64,000 bases of DNA from an uncultured Pelagibacteraceae bacterium (GCA_902601315.1 CACKMS010000003.1:62001-126000); one strand, 5' to 3'; positions 1 through 9,223 are shown, counted from the first letter of the stretch. Notes: generated by a model from the letters alone, not told the origin. A program made the numbers and translations.

Positions 1-565
1 AGTGATTGTATTTGCAGAGGATGTTGCGGCTTCTGGTGGCTATTTAATTGCTTGCTCTGGAGATGAAATATATGCAAATCCTAGTTCAATAATAGGATCT
101 ATTGGAGTTATTTATTCCTCATTCGGATTTAAAGATCTTATTCAAAAAATTGGTGTCCAAAGGAGAGTTTACACAGCTGGAAAAAATAAAAGTACACTCG
201 ATCCTTTTCTCGATGAAAAAGAGGAAGATATAAAAAGGTTAAAGAATATACAATTAGAACTTCATCAAGAATTTATTAATGTAGTTGAGGAAAGTAGAAA
301 GACAAAGTTGAAAAAAGATATTGGGGTTGAATTATTTTCAGGAGAATTTTGGTCAGGAAAAAAATCTAAGGATCTTGGTTTAGTTGATGGTTTAGGCAAT
401 TCAGAACAAATTCTAAGAGAAAAATTTGGTGAAGACGTTGAAGTGAAAATTTTTGAGAAAAGTAAAGGATGGCTTGCAAAAAAATTATCTTCTTCAGAAA
501 ATCAAGCAGATAAACTTTTGAATTTGATCGAAGAAAGATCTATTTGGCAAAAATATGGTTTCTAA
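1..565 (+). CDS. sppA: S49-family signal peptide peptidase (SppA/SohB-like), 5' truncated
   Basis: Family S49 serine proteases sit in the inner membrane and degrade cleaved signal peptides or membrane proteins. The visible 187 residues begin just before the conserved ASGGY segment that carries the nucleophile serine in this family. The [13 protein letters not shown] stretch follows, also typical of the family. The gene almost certainly begins upstream of the window: the N-terminal membrane anchor and the first part of the protease fold are missing, and the GTG at position 2 is only the first in-frame start inside the window. The 3' end overlaps glyQ by 11 bases, which suggests co-transcription. 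Whether it is a short SohB-like or an alphaproteobacterial SppA form cannot be decided from the fragment. Confidence 0.88.
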   Translation, partial: VIVFAEDVAASGGYLIACSGDEIYANPSSIIGSIGVIYSSFGFKDLIQKIGVQRRVYTAGKNKSTLDPFLDEKEEDIKRLKNIQLELHQEFINVVEESRKTKLKKDIGVELFSGEFWSGKKSKDLGLVDGLGNSEQILREKFGEDVEVKIFEKSKGWLAKKLSSSENQADKLLNLIEERSIWQKYGF

Positions 566-1439
566 AAGACCTAAATTGAAAAAAGAAAAAATTTTATCAT
601 TTCAAGATACAATATTTAGTTTACAAAAATTTTGGTCAAAACAAGGATGTATCATTTTACAACCCTATGATGTTGAGGTTGGAGCTGGAACATTTCATCC
701 AGCAACAACATTAAGATCTTTGGGAAAGAAGCCATGGAAAACAGCGTATGTTCAACCATCTAGAAGACCTACAGATGGAAGATATGGAAAAAATCCGAAC
801 AGACTCCAGCACTATTATCAATTTCAAGTTTTAATAAAACCTTCTCCAAAAAATATAAAAAAACTTTATCTTAATAGTATTGCATCAATTGGAATAAAAC
901 ACGAAGAGCACGATATAAGATTTGTAGAGGATGACTGGGAAAGCCCTACTTTAGGAGCGGCTGGGCTTGGATGGGAAGTTTGGTGTGATGGAATGGAAGT
1001 AACACAGTTTACTTACTTTCAACAAATGGCAGGAGTTGAATGCGATCCTATTTCTGTTGAAATCACATACGGATTAGAAAGATTATGTATGTTTATACAA
1101 AACAAACAAAATGTTTTTGATCTTGATTGGAATAATGATGGAATTTTTTACAAAGATGTCTTCCATCAGGCTGAAAAGGAATTTTCAGCATACAATTTTG
1201 AATACGCAAATACTGAAAAACTTTTTAAAATGTTTGATATGTTAGAAAATGAGGCAAGATCTATGATTGAAAACAAAATTTCTCTCCCTGCTTATGATCA
1301 ATGTTTAAAATCGAGTCATGTATTTAATATATTAGATGCCAGAGGTGTTATAAGTGTTGCGCAACGAGCAGAATATATTTCAAGAATTCGAGATTTAACC
1401 AAAGAGATTGGAAAAATTTGGATAGAAAGTCAGAGTTAA
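555..1439 (+). CDS. glyQ: Glycyl-tRNA synthetase alpha subunit
   Basis: This is the catalytic alpha chain of the bacterial alpha2-beta2 glycyl-tRNA synthetase, which charges tRNA-Gly in the cytoplasm. Its 294 residues match the usual family length. The class II core is recognisable from the [14 protein letters not shown] start, the [12 protein letters not shown] segment and the motif 2 region around [14 protein letters not shown]. The ATG overlaps the end of the S49 peptidase gene. The stop is one base before the glyS start, so the two subunits are translationally coupled. I see nothing unusual. Identification is firm. Confidence 0.97.
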   Translation: MVSKRPKLKKEKILSFQDTIFSLQKFWSKQGCIILQPYDVEVGAGTFHPATTLRSLGKKPWKTAYVQPSRRPTDGRYGKNPNRLQHYYQFQVLIKPSPKNIKKLYLNSIASIGIKHEEHDIRFVEDDWESPTLGAAGLGWEVWCDGMEVTQFTYFQQMAGVECDPISVEITYGLERLCMFIQNKQNVFDLDWNNDGIFYKDVFHQAEKEFSAYNFEYANTEKLFKMFDMLENEARSMIENKISLPAYDQCLKSSHVFNILDARGVISVAQRAEYISRIRDLTKEIGKIWIESQS

Positions 1440-1440
1440 A

Positions 1441-3504
1441 GTGTCTGGATTATTTATTGAACTGTTTAGCGAAGAAGTTCCAGCAAAATTACAAATCAAA
1501 GCAAGAGAACAATTAAAGGAAATTTTTTTAAATTTTTTTGAACAGCATGGTGTAAAATATAAAGGTGAAATTAGAATTTTTTCAACACCGAACAGGATTG
1601 CTATTAATATTGAAGGTCTTCCAAAAGAAGTTTTATTTAAATCTAAAGAAGTAAAAGGTCCAGGTATAAATGCACCAGATAAAGCATTAGAGGGCTTTTT
1701 AAATTCTAATCAAATAAAAAAAAATAAGATATATAAAAAAAAAACTGAAAAGGGGGAATTTTATTTTTATAGTAGGCCACAGAAGAAGATAAGTCTTTAT
1801 AACATGTTGAGAGAAAATCTTCCTGACATTCTGTTTAAAATTACATGGGAAAAATCAATGAAATGGGGAGAATATACCCTTATTTGGGGTAGGCCACTGA
1901 AATCTATTTTATCAATATTTGATGGTAAAAAACTTGAATTTGATTTTAAGCACCTGAAAAGTTCTAACCTTACTTTTATAGAAAAAGATTTAGAAGATAA
2001 AACTAAGTCATTTAATAACTTCGATCAATATTTAAAATTTTTTAAAACTAAAGGAGTGATTATCGACCACAAAAAAAGAAAGGATTTTATAAATTCTGAA
2101 TTATTAAAGTTATCAAATAACAAAAATATTTTAATTAATACAAGTGAAAATTTATTAAATGAAATCACAAATATAGTTGAAAAACCGAAAGTATTAATTT
2201 GTGAGTTTGATAAAAAATTTCTTAACATACCTAAAGAGATATTAATTATTACAATGCAATCACACCAAAAATATATACCGACTTTTGACAAAAAAGAAAA
2301 CTTAACTAACTTATTTTTTGTAATCTCAGATGCGAACGATAAAAAAGGACTTATCAAGTCAGGAAATGAAAGAGTTATTGACGCAAGATTGAGTGATGCA
2401 GAATTTTTTTGGAATAAAAACAAATCTCAAAATTTAGTTAAGCAGGTGACAAAATTAAAAAACGTCAATTATTTCAAAGGTCTAGGAACCTATTTTGATA
2501 AGGTTCAAAGACTGCGAAAACTCAGTGGATTAATATCTGATGAATTTATGATTAGTAAAGAAAAAATGGAAATCGCGTCAACAATTTGTAAAGTTGATTT
2601 AATGTCTGACTTAGTGGGTGAATTTCCTGAGCTTCAAGGTGTAATGGGAGGTTATTTTGCAGAAACACAAGGCTTTGAAAAAGATGTTAGTCTAGCTGTA
2701 GCAGAGCATTATTATCCTATTGGTATGGATAGTAAGTTACCAAAGAAAATTTATAGTATTGCTTTATCACTCAGTGATAAAATTGACTCTTTAGTTGGTT
2801 TTTTTGGAATTAATCTAAAGCCATCCAGCTCAAAAGATCCTTATGCCATAAGAAGAACAGCAATCAGCGTGGTAAGATTAATAATTGAAAATAATCTTAA
2901 AGTAAAACTTAGAGATTTAATTAATAATACTTGCATGTTTTACAAAGAGCAAGGCTTTGAATTTAATTTAAAGAAATTGAACTCAGAACTCGGGGATTTT
3001 CTATATGAAAGGGTAAAGAACTATCTTAAAGACAAACAAATTAGAAGTGATATTATAGAAAGTGCAAGCTATAATTTTTCAATTGATGAATTATTAAAAG
3101 TTTATAAAAAATCATACGTTTTAAATAAAAGCATAAATAAAGATTTAGGGAAAGATGTTGTTGCTATTTACAAAAGATCCACAAGTATTCTATTAAGTGA
3201 AACTAAAAATTTATCTAATTTTAGTGACAATGTTGATCCAGGTTTATTTAAAAATGATTATGAAAAAAATCTTTATAAAAAAATACACGAAATCAAAAAA
3301 TACTATTCAAGCGTAGGTAGAGATGAAAATTTTAAGGAAAGTTTAAAAAAACTTTCATTTTGTAAATCAGAAGTTTACGACTTTTTTGAAAACGTTATAG
3401 TAAACGATAATGACGAAACAATTAAAAATAACAGACTAAAACTTTTATCAATGTTATGTAAAAGTTTTGATAACTATTTTAATTTTTCAAAAATAGAAGG
3501 TTAA
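1441..3504 (+). CDS. glyS: Glycyl-tRNA synthetase beta subunit
   Basis: The beta chain of the heterotetrameric glycyl-tRNA synthetase binds and recognises tRNA-Gly. It has 687 residues, as usual for the family. The N-terminus (LFIELFSEEVPAKLQ) and the central segment with GEFPELQGVMGGYFA are strongly characteristic. The C-terminal part is the helical anticodon-binding-like region. The start is GTG, one base after the glyQ stop. The stop overlaps the ppdK ATG by one base, giving a tight glyQ-glyS-ppdK run. Confidence 0.97.
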   Translation: MSGLFIELFSEEVPAKLQIKAREQLKEIFLNFFEQHGVKYKGEIRIFSTPNRIAINIEGLPKEVLFKSKEVKGPGINAPDKALEGFLNSNQIKKNKIYKKKTEKGEFYFYSRPQKKISLYNMLRENLPDILFKITWEKSMKWGEYTLIWGRPLKSILSIFDGKKLEFDFKHLKSSNLTFIEKDLEDKTKSFNNFDQYLKFFKTKGVIIDHKKRKDFINSELLKLSNNKNILINTSENLLNEITNIVEKPKVLICEFDKKFLNIPKEILIITMQSHQKYIPTFDKKENLTNLFFVISDANDKKGLIKSGNERVIDARLSDAEFFWNKNKSQNLVKQVTKLKNVNYFKGLGTYFDKVQRLRKLSGLISDEFMISKEKMEIASTICKVDLMSDLVGEFPELQGVMGGYFAETQGFEKDVSLAVAEHYYPIGMDSKLPKKIYSIALSLSDKIDSLVGFFGINLKPSSSKDPYAIRRTAISVVRLIIENNLKVKLRDLINNTCMFYKEQGFEFNLKKLNSELGDFLYERVKNYLKDKQIRSDIIESASYNFSIDELLKVYKKSYVLNKSINKDLGKDVVAIYKRSTSILLSETKNLSNFSDNVDPGLFKNDYEKNLYKKIHEIKKYYSSVGRDENFKESLKKLSFCKSEVYDFFENVIVNDNDETIKNNRLKLLSMLCKSFDNYFNFSKIEG

Positions 3505-6164
3505 TGAAAAAGTATATATTTAATTTTAAATCTAAAGTTTCCAATAAAATAAACTTCTCAAAAAATATTCTGGGCGGAAAAGGTGCAAATTTATCTGAAA
3601 TGGGCAGAATGGGCTTGCCGGTACCACCAGGTTTTACAATCTCCACAGAAGCTTGCGAGTTATTTTATAAAAATAAAAAGAGAATAAATCGTAAAATTTT
3701 AGGTGAGATTGATAAAGAGTTAAAAAACGTTGAGAAAGACACTGGAAAAAAGTTTGGAGATTTGAATAACCCATTATTAGTTTCAGTAAGGTCTGGAGCG
3801 AGAGTGTCAATGCCAGGTATGATGGATACTATTTTAAATCTAGGACTTAATGATAAAACAGTCCACGCTCTTGCAAATAGAACTTCAAATATTCGTTTCG
3901 CAAAAGATAGCTACAGACGTTTTATTCAAATGTATTCAAATGTTGTTTTGGGAGTTGAGAGTTATAATTTTGAGGAATTAATCGAAAACTATAAATTAAC
4001 AAAAGGCGTCTTGTTAGATACAGAATTAGATGAGAATGATTGGGATGGATTAATAAAAGATTTTAAAAATATTGTTAAGAAAAAAACAAATAAAGAATTT
4101 CCTCAAAATGTGAGAGAGCAATTGTTTGGGGCAATTAGTGCAGTTTTTTTGTCTTGGGAAAGTCATAGAGCTAAAGTTTACAGAAAATTAAACCAAATTC
4201 CATTAGATTGGGGCACTGCAGTCAATGTTCAGTCTATGGTTTTTGGAAACATGGGCAACGATTGCGCAACAGGAGTGGTGTTTACAAGGAATCCATCAAA
4301 TGGAAATCATCAGATATATGGGGAATATTTAATTAATGCACAGGGAGAAGATGTTGTTGCTGGAACAAGAACACCACAGCACATAACTAAAAAAGCAAGA
4401 ATAGCCTCAAAAGAAAGCCTACCGTCAATGGAAGAGTCTATGCCTATCGTTTATAAAGAATTAAAAAAAATATTACATAAATTAGAAAAACATTACAAAG
4501 ATATGCAGGATGTTGAATTTACAGTTGAAAATAAAAAACTTTGGATGCTTCAAACTAGATCAGGAAAAAGAACAGCTAAGTCAGCTGTGAAAATTGCTGT
4601 TGACATGGTTAAAGAAAAATTAATTTCAAAAAAAGAGGCAGTATTGAGAGTTGAACCAAATTCTTTAGATACTTTGCTTCATCCAACTTTAGACGAAAAA
4701 TCAAAGATAGAAATAATTGCAAAGGGATTACCAGCATCACCAGGTGCAGCGAGTGGCAAAGTAGTATTTACATCAGATGATGCTGAAAGGCTAAATGCAA
4801 CAATGCAAAATACTATATTAGTTCGAGTTGAAACTTCACCTGAAGATATTCATGGGATGCATGCAGCTAAGGGTGTATTAACTGCAAGAGGAGGTATGAC
4901 AAGTCATGCTGCTGTAGTTGCTAGAGGAATGGGAAGACCTTGTGTATCAGGCTCAAGTGAAATTGAAATTGATTATGAGAAAAAGTTATTTAAAGTTCAA
5001 AACAAAGAAATAAAAGAAGGAGATTTAATCACTATTGATGGATCTACCGGTAGAATAATTTTAGGTGAAGTTAAAACTGTTAAACCGGAAATTTCAGGAG
5101 AATTCTCTAAGTTATTGAGTTGGGCTGACAGTTTTAGAAAACTAAAGATACGAACAAATTCAGAGACACCTTTTGAAAGCAAAACAGCAAGAGATTTTGG
5201 AGCAGAAGGAATTGGGTTATGTAGAACTGAGCATATGTTTTTCGACGAAGAGAGAATATTATCAGTTAGAGAAATGATACTATCAAGAACTAAAGATGAT
5301 AGACTATTAGCACTTTCAAAATTATTACCACATCAGAAAAAAGATTTTATTGATATTTTCAAAATTATGAATGGTTTGCCAGTAACAGTTAGATTATTAG
5401 ACCCCCCATTACATGAATTTTTGCCAAGATCAGATAAGGAAATAGCTGAAGTTGCAAGCTCATTAAATATTTCAATTAAGGAATTAGAGGGAAGAATATC
5501 TGAACTTCATGAACAAAATCCAATGCTCGGGCACAGAGGTTGCAGGCTTGGAATATCTTTTCCTGAAATTTATGAAATGCAATGTAGAGCAATTTTTGAA
5601 GCTTTAGTTCAATGCAAAAAACAAAATGTTAAATCAATAATACCAGAAATAATGATACCTTTAGTTTCAACAGAAGCTGAAATAAAAATTATGAAAGATT
5701 TAGTGATAAGAATTGCGAAACAAGTTGAAAGTGAAAAAAAAATAAATTTAGATTTTTTGGTAGGTACAATGATTGAATTGCCTAGGGCCGCTATAAAAGC
5801 AAATGATATTGCTAAACATGCAGAATTTTTCAGTTTCGGCACTAATGACTTAACGCAAACTACATTTGGCATTAGCAGAGACGATAGTAGTAAATTTCTA
5901 AATGATTACATTGAAAATAAAATATTTGATATAGATCCTTTTGTATCAATTGACGATGGAGTAGGAGACTTAATTGAAATCGCTTCTAGAAAAGGGCGAG
6001 TGCAAAATAAAAAAATAAAGTTAGGTATATGTGGAGAGCATGGAGGAGACCCAAAAAGTATTGAACTATGTGCTAAAATAGGACTAAACTATGTTTCTTG
6101 TTCTCCTTACAGGGTTCCAGTAGCAAGATTAGCTGCAGCTCAAGCGCAATTAAAAAATAAATAA
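3504..6164 (+). CDS. ppdK: Pyruvate, phosphate dikinase
   Basis: Interconverts pyruvate, ATP and phosphate with phosphoenolpyruvate, AMP and pyrophosphate, linking glycolysis and gluconeogenesis. At 886 residues it is full length. The N-terminal ATP-grasp domain occupies about residues 1-350 (GGKGANLSEMGRMGLPVPPG at its start). The mobile phosphohistidine domain follows, with GGMTSHAAVVARGMGRP near residue 465, whose histidine is the phosphoryl carrier. The C-terminal TIM barrel carries the catalytic cysteine in CGEHGGDP near residue 842. It overlaps glyS by one base. The convergent nadC gene ends only two bases away, leaving no room for a separate terminator. Confidence 0.97.
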   Translation: MKKYIFNFKSKVSNKINFSKNILGGKGANLSEMGRMGLPVPPGFTISTEACELFYKNKKRINRKILGEIDKELKNVEKDTGKKFGDLNNPLLVSVRSGARVSMPGMMDTILNLGLNDKTVHALANRTSNIRFAKDSYRRFIQMYSNVVLGVESYNFEELIENYKLTKGVLLDTELDENDWDGLIKDFKNIVKKKTNKEFPQNVREQLFGAISAVFLSWESHRAKVYRKLNQIPLDWGTAVNVQSMVFGNMGNDCATGVVFTRNPSNGNHQIYGEYLINAQGEDVVAGTRTPQHITKKARIASKESLPSMEESMPIVYKELKKILHKLEKHYKDMQDVEFTVENKKLWMLQTRSGKRTAKSAVKIAVDMVKEKLISKKEAVLRVEPNSLDTLLHPTLDEKSKIEIIAKGLPASPGAASGKVVFTSDDAERLNATMQNTILVRVETSPEDIHGMHAAKGVLTARGGMTSHAAVVARGMGRPCVSGSSEIEIDYEKKLFKVQNKEIKEGDLITIDGSTGRIILGEVKTVKPEISGEFSKLLSWADSFRKLKIRTNSETPFESKTARDFGAEGIGLCRTEHMFFDEERILSVREMILSRTKDDRLLALSKLLPHQKKDFIDIFKIMNGLPVTVRLLDPPLHEFLPRSDKEIAEVASSLNISIKELEGRISELHEQNPMLGHRGCRLGISFPEIYEMQCRAIFEALVQCKKQNVKSIIPEIMIPLVSTEAEIKIMKDLVIRIAKQVESEKKINLDFLVGTMIELPRAAIKANDIAKHAEFFSFGTNDLTQTTFGISRDDSSKFLNDYIENKIFDIDPFVSIDDGVGDLIEIASRKGRVQNKKIKLGICGEHGGDPKSIELCAKIGLNYVSCSPYRVPVARLAAAQAQLKNK

Positions 6165-6165
6165 T

Positions 6166-7002
6166 TTATATTTCTAATTTTATATCAATTGCAGAAACGC
6201 TTTGAGTTAACATTCCAATCGAAACTCTATCAACCCCAGTTGATACAATTTTTTTAATATTTTTCAAATTAATTCCACCTGAAGCTTCCGTTGTATACTT
6301 TTTTTTAACTAATCTAACAGCCTTTTTTAGGTTTTTAAAACTCATATTGTCTAGCAAAACTGTATCAAATTTCAGTCCGTATATTTTGTGTAATTGTTTT
6401 AAGTTATCAACTTCTACAGTAATTTTTCTTCTTTTTTTATTTTTAATCGCCCTTTTAATAATATTTTCAAAATTCTTTTCAGAACTTAGGTGGTTATCTT
6501 TTATTAAAAACTCATCACTTAAATTAAATCGATGATTTATCCCTCCACCTAATTTGACTGCATATTTTTGAAGTACTCTTAAATTTGGGATAGTTTTCCT
6601 AGTACAACATACCTTAGTTTTTTTTCCGACCAGTCTTACAAATTTGTTTGTATTTGATGCAATACCCGAGATATGGGAAACAAAGTTTAAAGCAACTCTT
6701 TCTCCTATTAGTATATTCTTTAGATTACCTTCAATTATTGCCACAACATAACCTTTTCGTATATATGAGCCTTCTTTTTTTTTTATTATAAATTTTATTT
6801 TTTTGTCAATTAATTTAAATGTTTCTTTTGCAAAAGCTAAACCACCAATAATTCCACTTTGATTACTTATCATTTTAACTTTTTTATTGATGTTATTATT
6901 TATAAGATCTGAAGTTATATCACCTGAAGGATAAAGATCTTCATTCAAAGCTAGTTTACATGTAGATTTTATAAATTGATTGCTTAGTAAAATATTTGAC
7001 AC
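6166..7002 (-). CDS. nadC: Nicotinate-nucleotide pyrophosphorylase (carboxylating)
   Basis: Quinolinate phosphoribosyltransferase, the step of de novo NAD synthesis that turns quinolinate and PRPP into nicotinate mononucleotide. It has 278 residues, normal for the family. The CTRKTIPNLRVLQKYAVKLG segment (about residues 133-152) holds the conserved Arg/Lys PRPP and quinolinate contacts. The C-terminal EASGGINLKNI segment is also diagnostic. It lies five bases downstream of nadA and is almost certainly co-transcribed with it. No nadB is adjacent, so the aspartate-oxidising enzyme must be encoded elsewhere. Confidence 0.96.
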   Translation of the reverse strand: MSNILLSNQFIKSTCKLALNEDLYPSGDITSDLINNNINKKVKMISNQSGIIGGLAFAKETFKLIDKKIKFIIKKKEGSYIRKGYVVAIIEGNLKNILIGERVALNFVSHISGIASNTNKFVRLVGKKTKVCCTRKTIPNLRVLQKYAVKLGGGINHRFNLSDEFLIKDNHLSSEKNFENIIKRAIKNKKRRKITVEVDNLKQLHKIYGLKFDTVLLDNMSFKNLKKAVRLVKKKYTTEASGGINLKNIKKIVSTGVDRVSIGMLTQSVSAIDIKLEI

Positions 7003-7007
7003 AGATT

Positions 7008-7997
7008 TTATCTGCCTATTTCTGCCATTCTTTCTACAGACTTTCTTGCTTTTGCAATAGTTTGATCATCCATTACAAGTTCATTTGATTCATTTTCCAA
7101 ACAATTTAATATTTTAGGCAAAGTAATTCTTTTCATATGAGGACATAGATTGCATGGTCTAATAAATTCAACATTTGGATTATCTATTTGAACATTGTCA
7201 CTCATTGAACATTCAGTAACCATCATAACCTTTTCTGGTTGATTATCTCTAACATACTTTATCATGCCGCTAGTTGACCCTGCAAAATCAGATGCTTGAA
7301 TAACATCAGGAGGACACTCAGGATGTGCAATTATTTTAATCCCAGGATTAGCTTTTCTGATTTCATTTATTTCCTCATCTTTAAATTGTTCATGAACTTC
7401 ACAAGTTCCTTTCCATGATATAATTTCAGTACTTGTTTGTGAAGCAACATATTTAGCCAGAAAGTCATCAGGTAAAAATATAACTTTTTTAACATTAAGA
7501 GATTCTACAATCTTAACTGCATTTGCTGAAGTACAACATACGTCTGTTTCAGCTTTTACTTCAGCAGAAGTATTTACATAGGAAACTACTGGAACACCCG
7601 GATATTGTTTTTTTAATTTTCTCACATCGTCTCCTGTAATAGAAGAAGATAAAGAACATCCCGCTTGCATATCAGGTAATAATACTTTTTTTTCAGGGCT
7701 CATTAATTTTGCCGTTTCAGCCATAAAATGAACACCGCACATAACAATTATATCTGCTTTTGTTTTTGCAGCTTCAACAGCTAAAGCCAGAGAGTCCGCA
7801 GAAAAATCTGAAATACCATGGTAAATTTCTGGTGTTTGATAATTATGCGCTAAAATTACAGCATTTTTTTCTTTTTTAAGCTTATTGATTTTATAAATAT
7901 ATGGTGCGTGTGTAGCCCATTCAATTTCTGGAATTTTTTTTTGTACTTTTTGGTAAATTGAATTGGTTGCTTTTTTTATTTCAGCGGTAAATTCCAT
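7008..7997 (-). CDS. nadA: Quinolinate synthase A
   Basis: A [4Fe-4S] enzyme that condenses iminoaspartate with dihydroxyacetone phosphate to make quinolinate for NAD. At 329 residues it is a normal length. Visible family signatures are AVILAHNYQTPEIY, the CGVHFMAETAKLMSP segment, and cysteines in DMQAGCSL, KGTCEVHEQF and the C-terminal RPCNLCPHMKRI. Three of these cysteines should ligate the cluster. It is the first gene of a nadA-nadC operon. The 58-base gap to the tRNA-Leu gene must hold its promoter, but I see no clear operator. Confidence 0.97.
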   Translation of the reverse strand: MEFTAEIKKATNSIYQKVQKKIPEIEWATHAPYIYKINKLKKEKNAVILAHNYQTPEIYHGISDFSADSLALAVEAAKTKADIIVMCGVHFMAETAKLMSPEKKVLLPDMQAGCSLSSSITGDDVRKLKKQYPGVPVVSYVNTSAEVKAETDVCCTSANAVKIVESLNVKKVIFLPDDFLAKYVASQTSTEIISWKGTCEVHEQFKDEEINEIRKANPGIKIIAHPECPPDVIQASDFAGSTSGMIKYVRDNQPEKVMMVTECSMSDNVQIDNPNVEFIRPCNLCPHMKRITLPKILNCLENESNELVMDDQTIAKARKSVERMAEIGR

Positions 7998-8055
7998 ATT
8001 AAAAACTTATCAACTTGAATTAGAATTGTCATTCAATTAATCTGAGACATAATTT

Positions 8056-8141
8056 GCGGCCATGCTGAAATTGGTAGACAGGCACGGTTGAGGGCCGTGT
8101 GGGCCTAGCCTATGAGAGTTCGAGTCTCTCTGGCCGCACCA
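8056..8141 (+). tRNA. tRNA-Leu(GAG)
   Basis: The acceptor strands GCGGCCA and TGGCCGC pair perfectly and are followed by an encoded ACCA. The anticodon stem CACGG/CCGTG (8083-8087 and 8095-8099) encloses the loop TTGAGGG, with anticodon GAG at 8090-8092. The long variable arm marks a class II tRNA, and the T arm is GAGAG-TTCGAGT-CTCTC. The GAG anticodon reads CTC and CTT leucine codons. Confidence 0.97.
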
Positions 8142-8166
8142 TAGATTAGAAAATGAAATTTTAAAA

Positions 8167-8330
8167 TAGGGGCGTTCTGTTGCCAGGTGCCCCGAACTAT
8201 GTAGCGTTATTCCTTAATAATTAGAGCATAAGTTGTTAGTTTAAGCTTTCAACTGCGCCCAGATTGCGGCCAAAATTTTAGTGCGGCCAGGTATTTTGAG
8301 AGAAGCTCTACACCCTATATAATTAAAATA
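8167..8330 (-). repeat. Degenerate duplicate of the ssrA coding-piece tail
   Basis: Positions 8167-8193 are identical over 27 bases to 8921-8947, the 3' tail of the tmRNA coding piece. On the minus strand the tail carries GGGGC/GCCCC arms around the GGCAACAGAA core. Upstream of it on the minus strand (about 8194-8245), weaker similarity to the tag region is visible: CTAAC then AACTTATGC, against CTAAC then AAGTTACGC in the real gene. There is no usable tag frame. I read this as a displaced, decayed partial copy of ssrA. The remainder up to 8330 holds a GC-richer stretch with two GCGGCC cores and no gene. Confidence 0.6.
8255..8291. repeat. GCGG-pair element, copy A
   Basis: A locally GC-rich stretch containing TGCGGCCA, a short A/T spacer, then GTGCGGCCA, preceded by CCCA. 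A related arrangement (CCCA, TGCGGTC, AAGTGCGGTCA) lies at 8842-8866, on the other side of the lipoprotein gene. Both resemble the GCGGCCA acceptor strand of the nearby tRNA-Leu, which may be coincidence. No function is known. Confidence 0.3.
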
Positions 8331-8331
8331 A

Positions 8332-8796
8332 CTAGGTCCCAAAGTTCGTTTCAATTTTTTTTAACAAATCATTTGCTAATGGAATGCTCTCTAGTCCACA
8401 ATTTTGTTTACCAATTAAATTAACAGCACACCATTGATATGTTGATCTAACTGTTGTTTTGTCTCGTATTTCGTTTGTTCTAAACGATATTGTTAAAAAT
8501 GGACCGTCCCAACCCGAATTTCCAACTGCCAATAAAATTCCAGCACATTTAATGAAACCTACTGTTTTTACATCAGCACATTCAGCCTCAAATGATATTG
8601 ATCTGTCATTTGCAGTTATAAGCTTAAATTTATCTGAATATTTTCCAATAATTTCAGATTTATTTAATTCTATAAAATTTTGCACTTCAATCGCAGTACC
8701 ATTAAGTTCAATCATATTAGCTGTCGGTGCTGCTGTTTTTGTTGTCTCGCAAGCTGAAAAAAAAATGAATGTTAATAACAACAAGATTTTTTTCAT
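8332..8796 (-). CDS. Small putative lipoprotein of unknown function
   Basis: A 154-residue protein I do not recognise. Its N-terminus is a lipoprotein signal: a Lys-Lys start, a hydrophobic run and FSAC, with Cys16 as the likely lipidated residue. The mature part is short, has three or four further cysteines (in ECADVK, IKCAGI, YQWCAV and QNCGLE) and is probably periplasmic. It stands alone on the minus strand between two copies of the tmRNA tail, as if carried in on a small insertion. The ORF on the opposite strand is a shadow. A function cannot be assigned. Confidence 0.75.
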   Translation of the reverse strand: MKKILLLLTFIFFSACETTKTAAPTANMIELNGTAIEVQNFIELNKSEIIGKYSDKFKLITANDRSISFEAECADVKTVGFIKCAGILLAVGNSGWDGPFLTISFRTNEIRDKTTVRSTYQWCAVNLIGKQNCGLESIPLANDLLKKIETNFGT

Positions 8797-8841
8797 TTTT
8801 TTAATATATCACATACATGAAAAAAGTCAGCGATGAACTTT

Positions 8842-8866
8842 CCCACCTGCGGTCGAAGTGCGGTCA
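8842..8866. repeat. GCGG-pair element, copy B
   Basis: Partner of the stretch at 8255-8291, with two TGCGGTC cores separated by a few bases. It sits in the promoter-proximal region upstream of the minus-strand lipoprotein gene. The similarity is short and imperfect, so this is only a candidate repeat. Confidence 0.25.
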
Positions 8867-8920
8867 AACCACAACTAACTTTCTAATATCGTTGCTATGC
8901 TTAATGATTCGGGAAATGAG

Positions 8921-9140
8921 TAGGGGCGTTCTGTTGCCAGGTGCCCCAAACCCCGTAACTTAATTAATAAATTAATTAAGCTGCAAGTGCGTAACTTTCG
9001 TTAGCATTTATAAATTAGCCCATTACGGCGGAACAATACCGAACGAAAGAATAACTTTTAGACACCCGTCGATCCTAATTCACCCCCATAAGTTGAAAAT
9101 GGTGGAGGTGGTGGGTACTGCCCCCACGTCCGTAATGGTT
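8921..9140 (-). ncRNA. ssrA: Two-piece, circularly permuted tmRNA
   Basis: tmRNA rescues stalled ribosomes by adding a degradation tag. On the minus strand the acceptor piece comes first and ends in ACCA at 9103-9100. A 12-base spacer (9099-9088) follows, then the coding piece starts with GGGGGTG at 9087. Three pairings support the fold: GGGGGTG with CACCTCC (acceptor stem), GTGGG/CCCAC (T arm), and a perfect nine-base helix between CCATTACGG (9138-9130) and CCGTAATGG (9028-9020) joining the two pieces. The tag reading frame runs from GCT at 9005 to TAA at 8976 and encodes ANESYALAA. The coding piece ends in the GGCAACAGAA-containing hairpin at 8947-8921. Outer ends are approximate. The permuted form is known from alphaproteobacteria. 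Confidence 0.93.
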
Positions 9141-9223
9141 ATTACGAAATTCGTTTATCGTCATAGTTGGAAAACCAACCTGATTAATATAAAACCTAAT
9201 TAAAGAGATTCAATAATTTATTC

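Noticed and set aside
2025-2423. Minus-strand ORF of 132 codons inside glyS
   Set aside because: Antisense to a certain, conserved gene; Phe/Leu/Ile-rich composition is what the reverse of an AT-rich coding region gives.
8459-8836. Plus-strand ORF of 125 codons opposite the lipoprotein gene
   Set aside because: It mirrors the minus-strand gene, which has a clear lipoprotein signal; the plus-strand product has no recognisable features.
8856-8864. AAGTGCGGT, identical to the core of the Haemophilus DNA uptake signal
   Set aside because: I saw it only once, in an unrelated organism, inside a short GC-rich repeat; a uptake signal would need many genomic copies. Treated as coincidence despite the nearby pilus genes.
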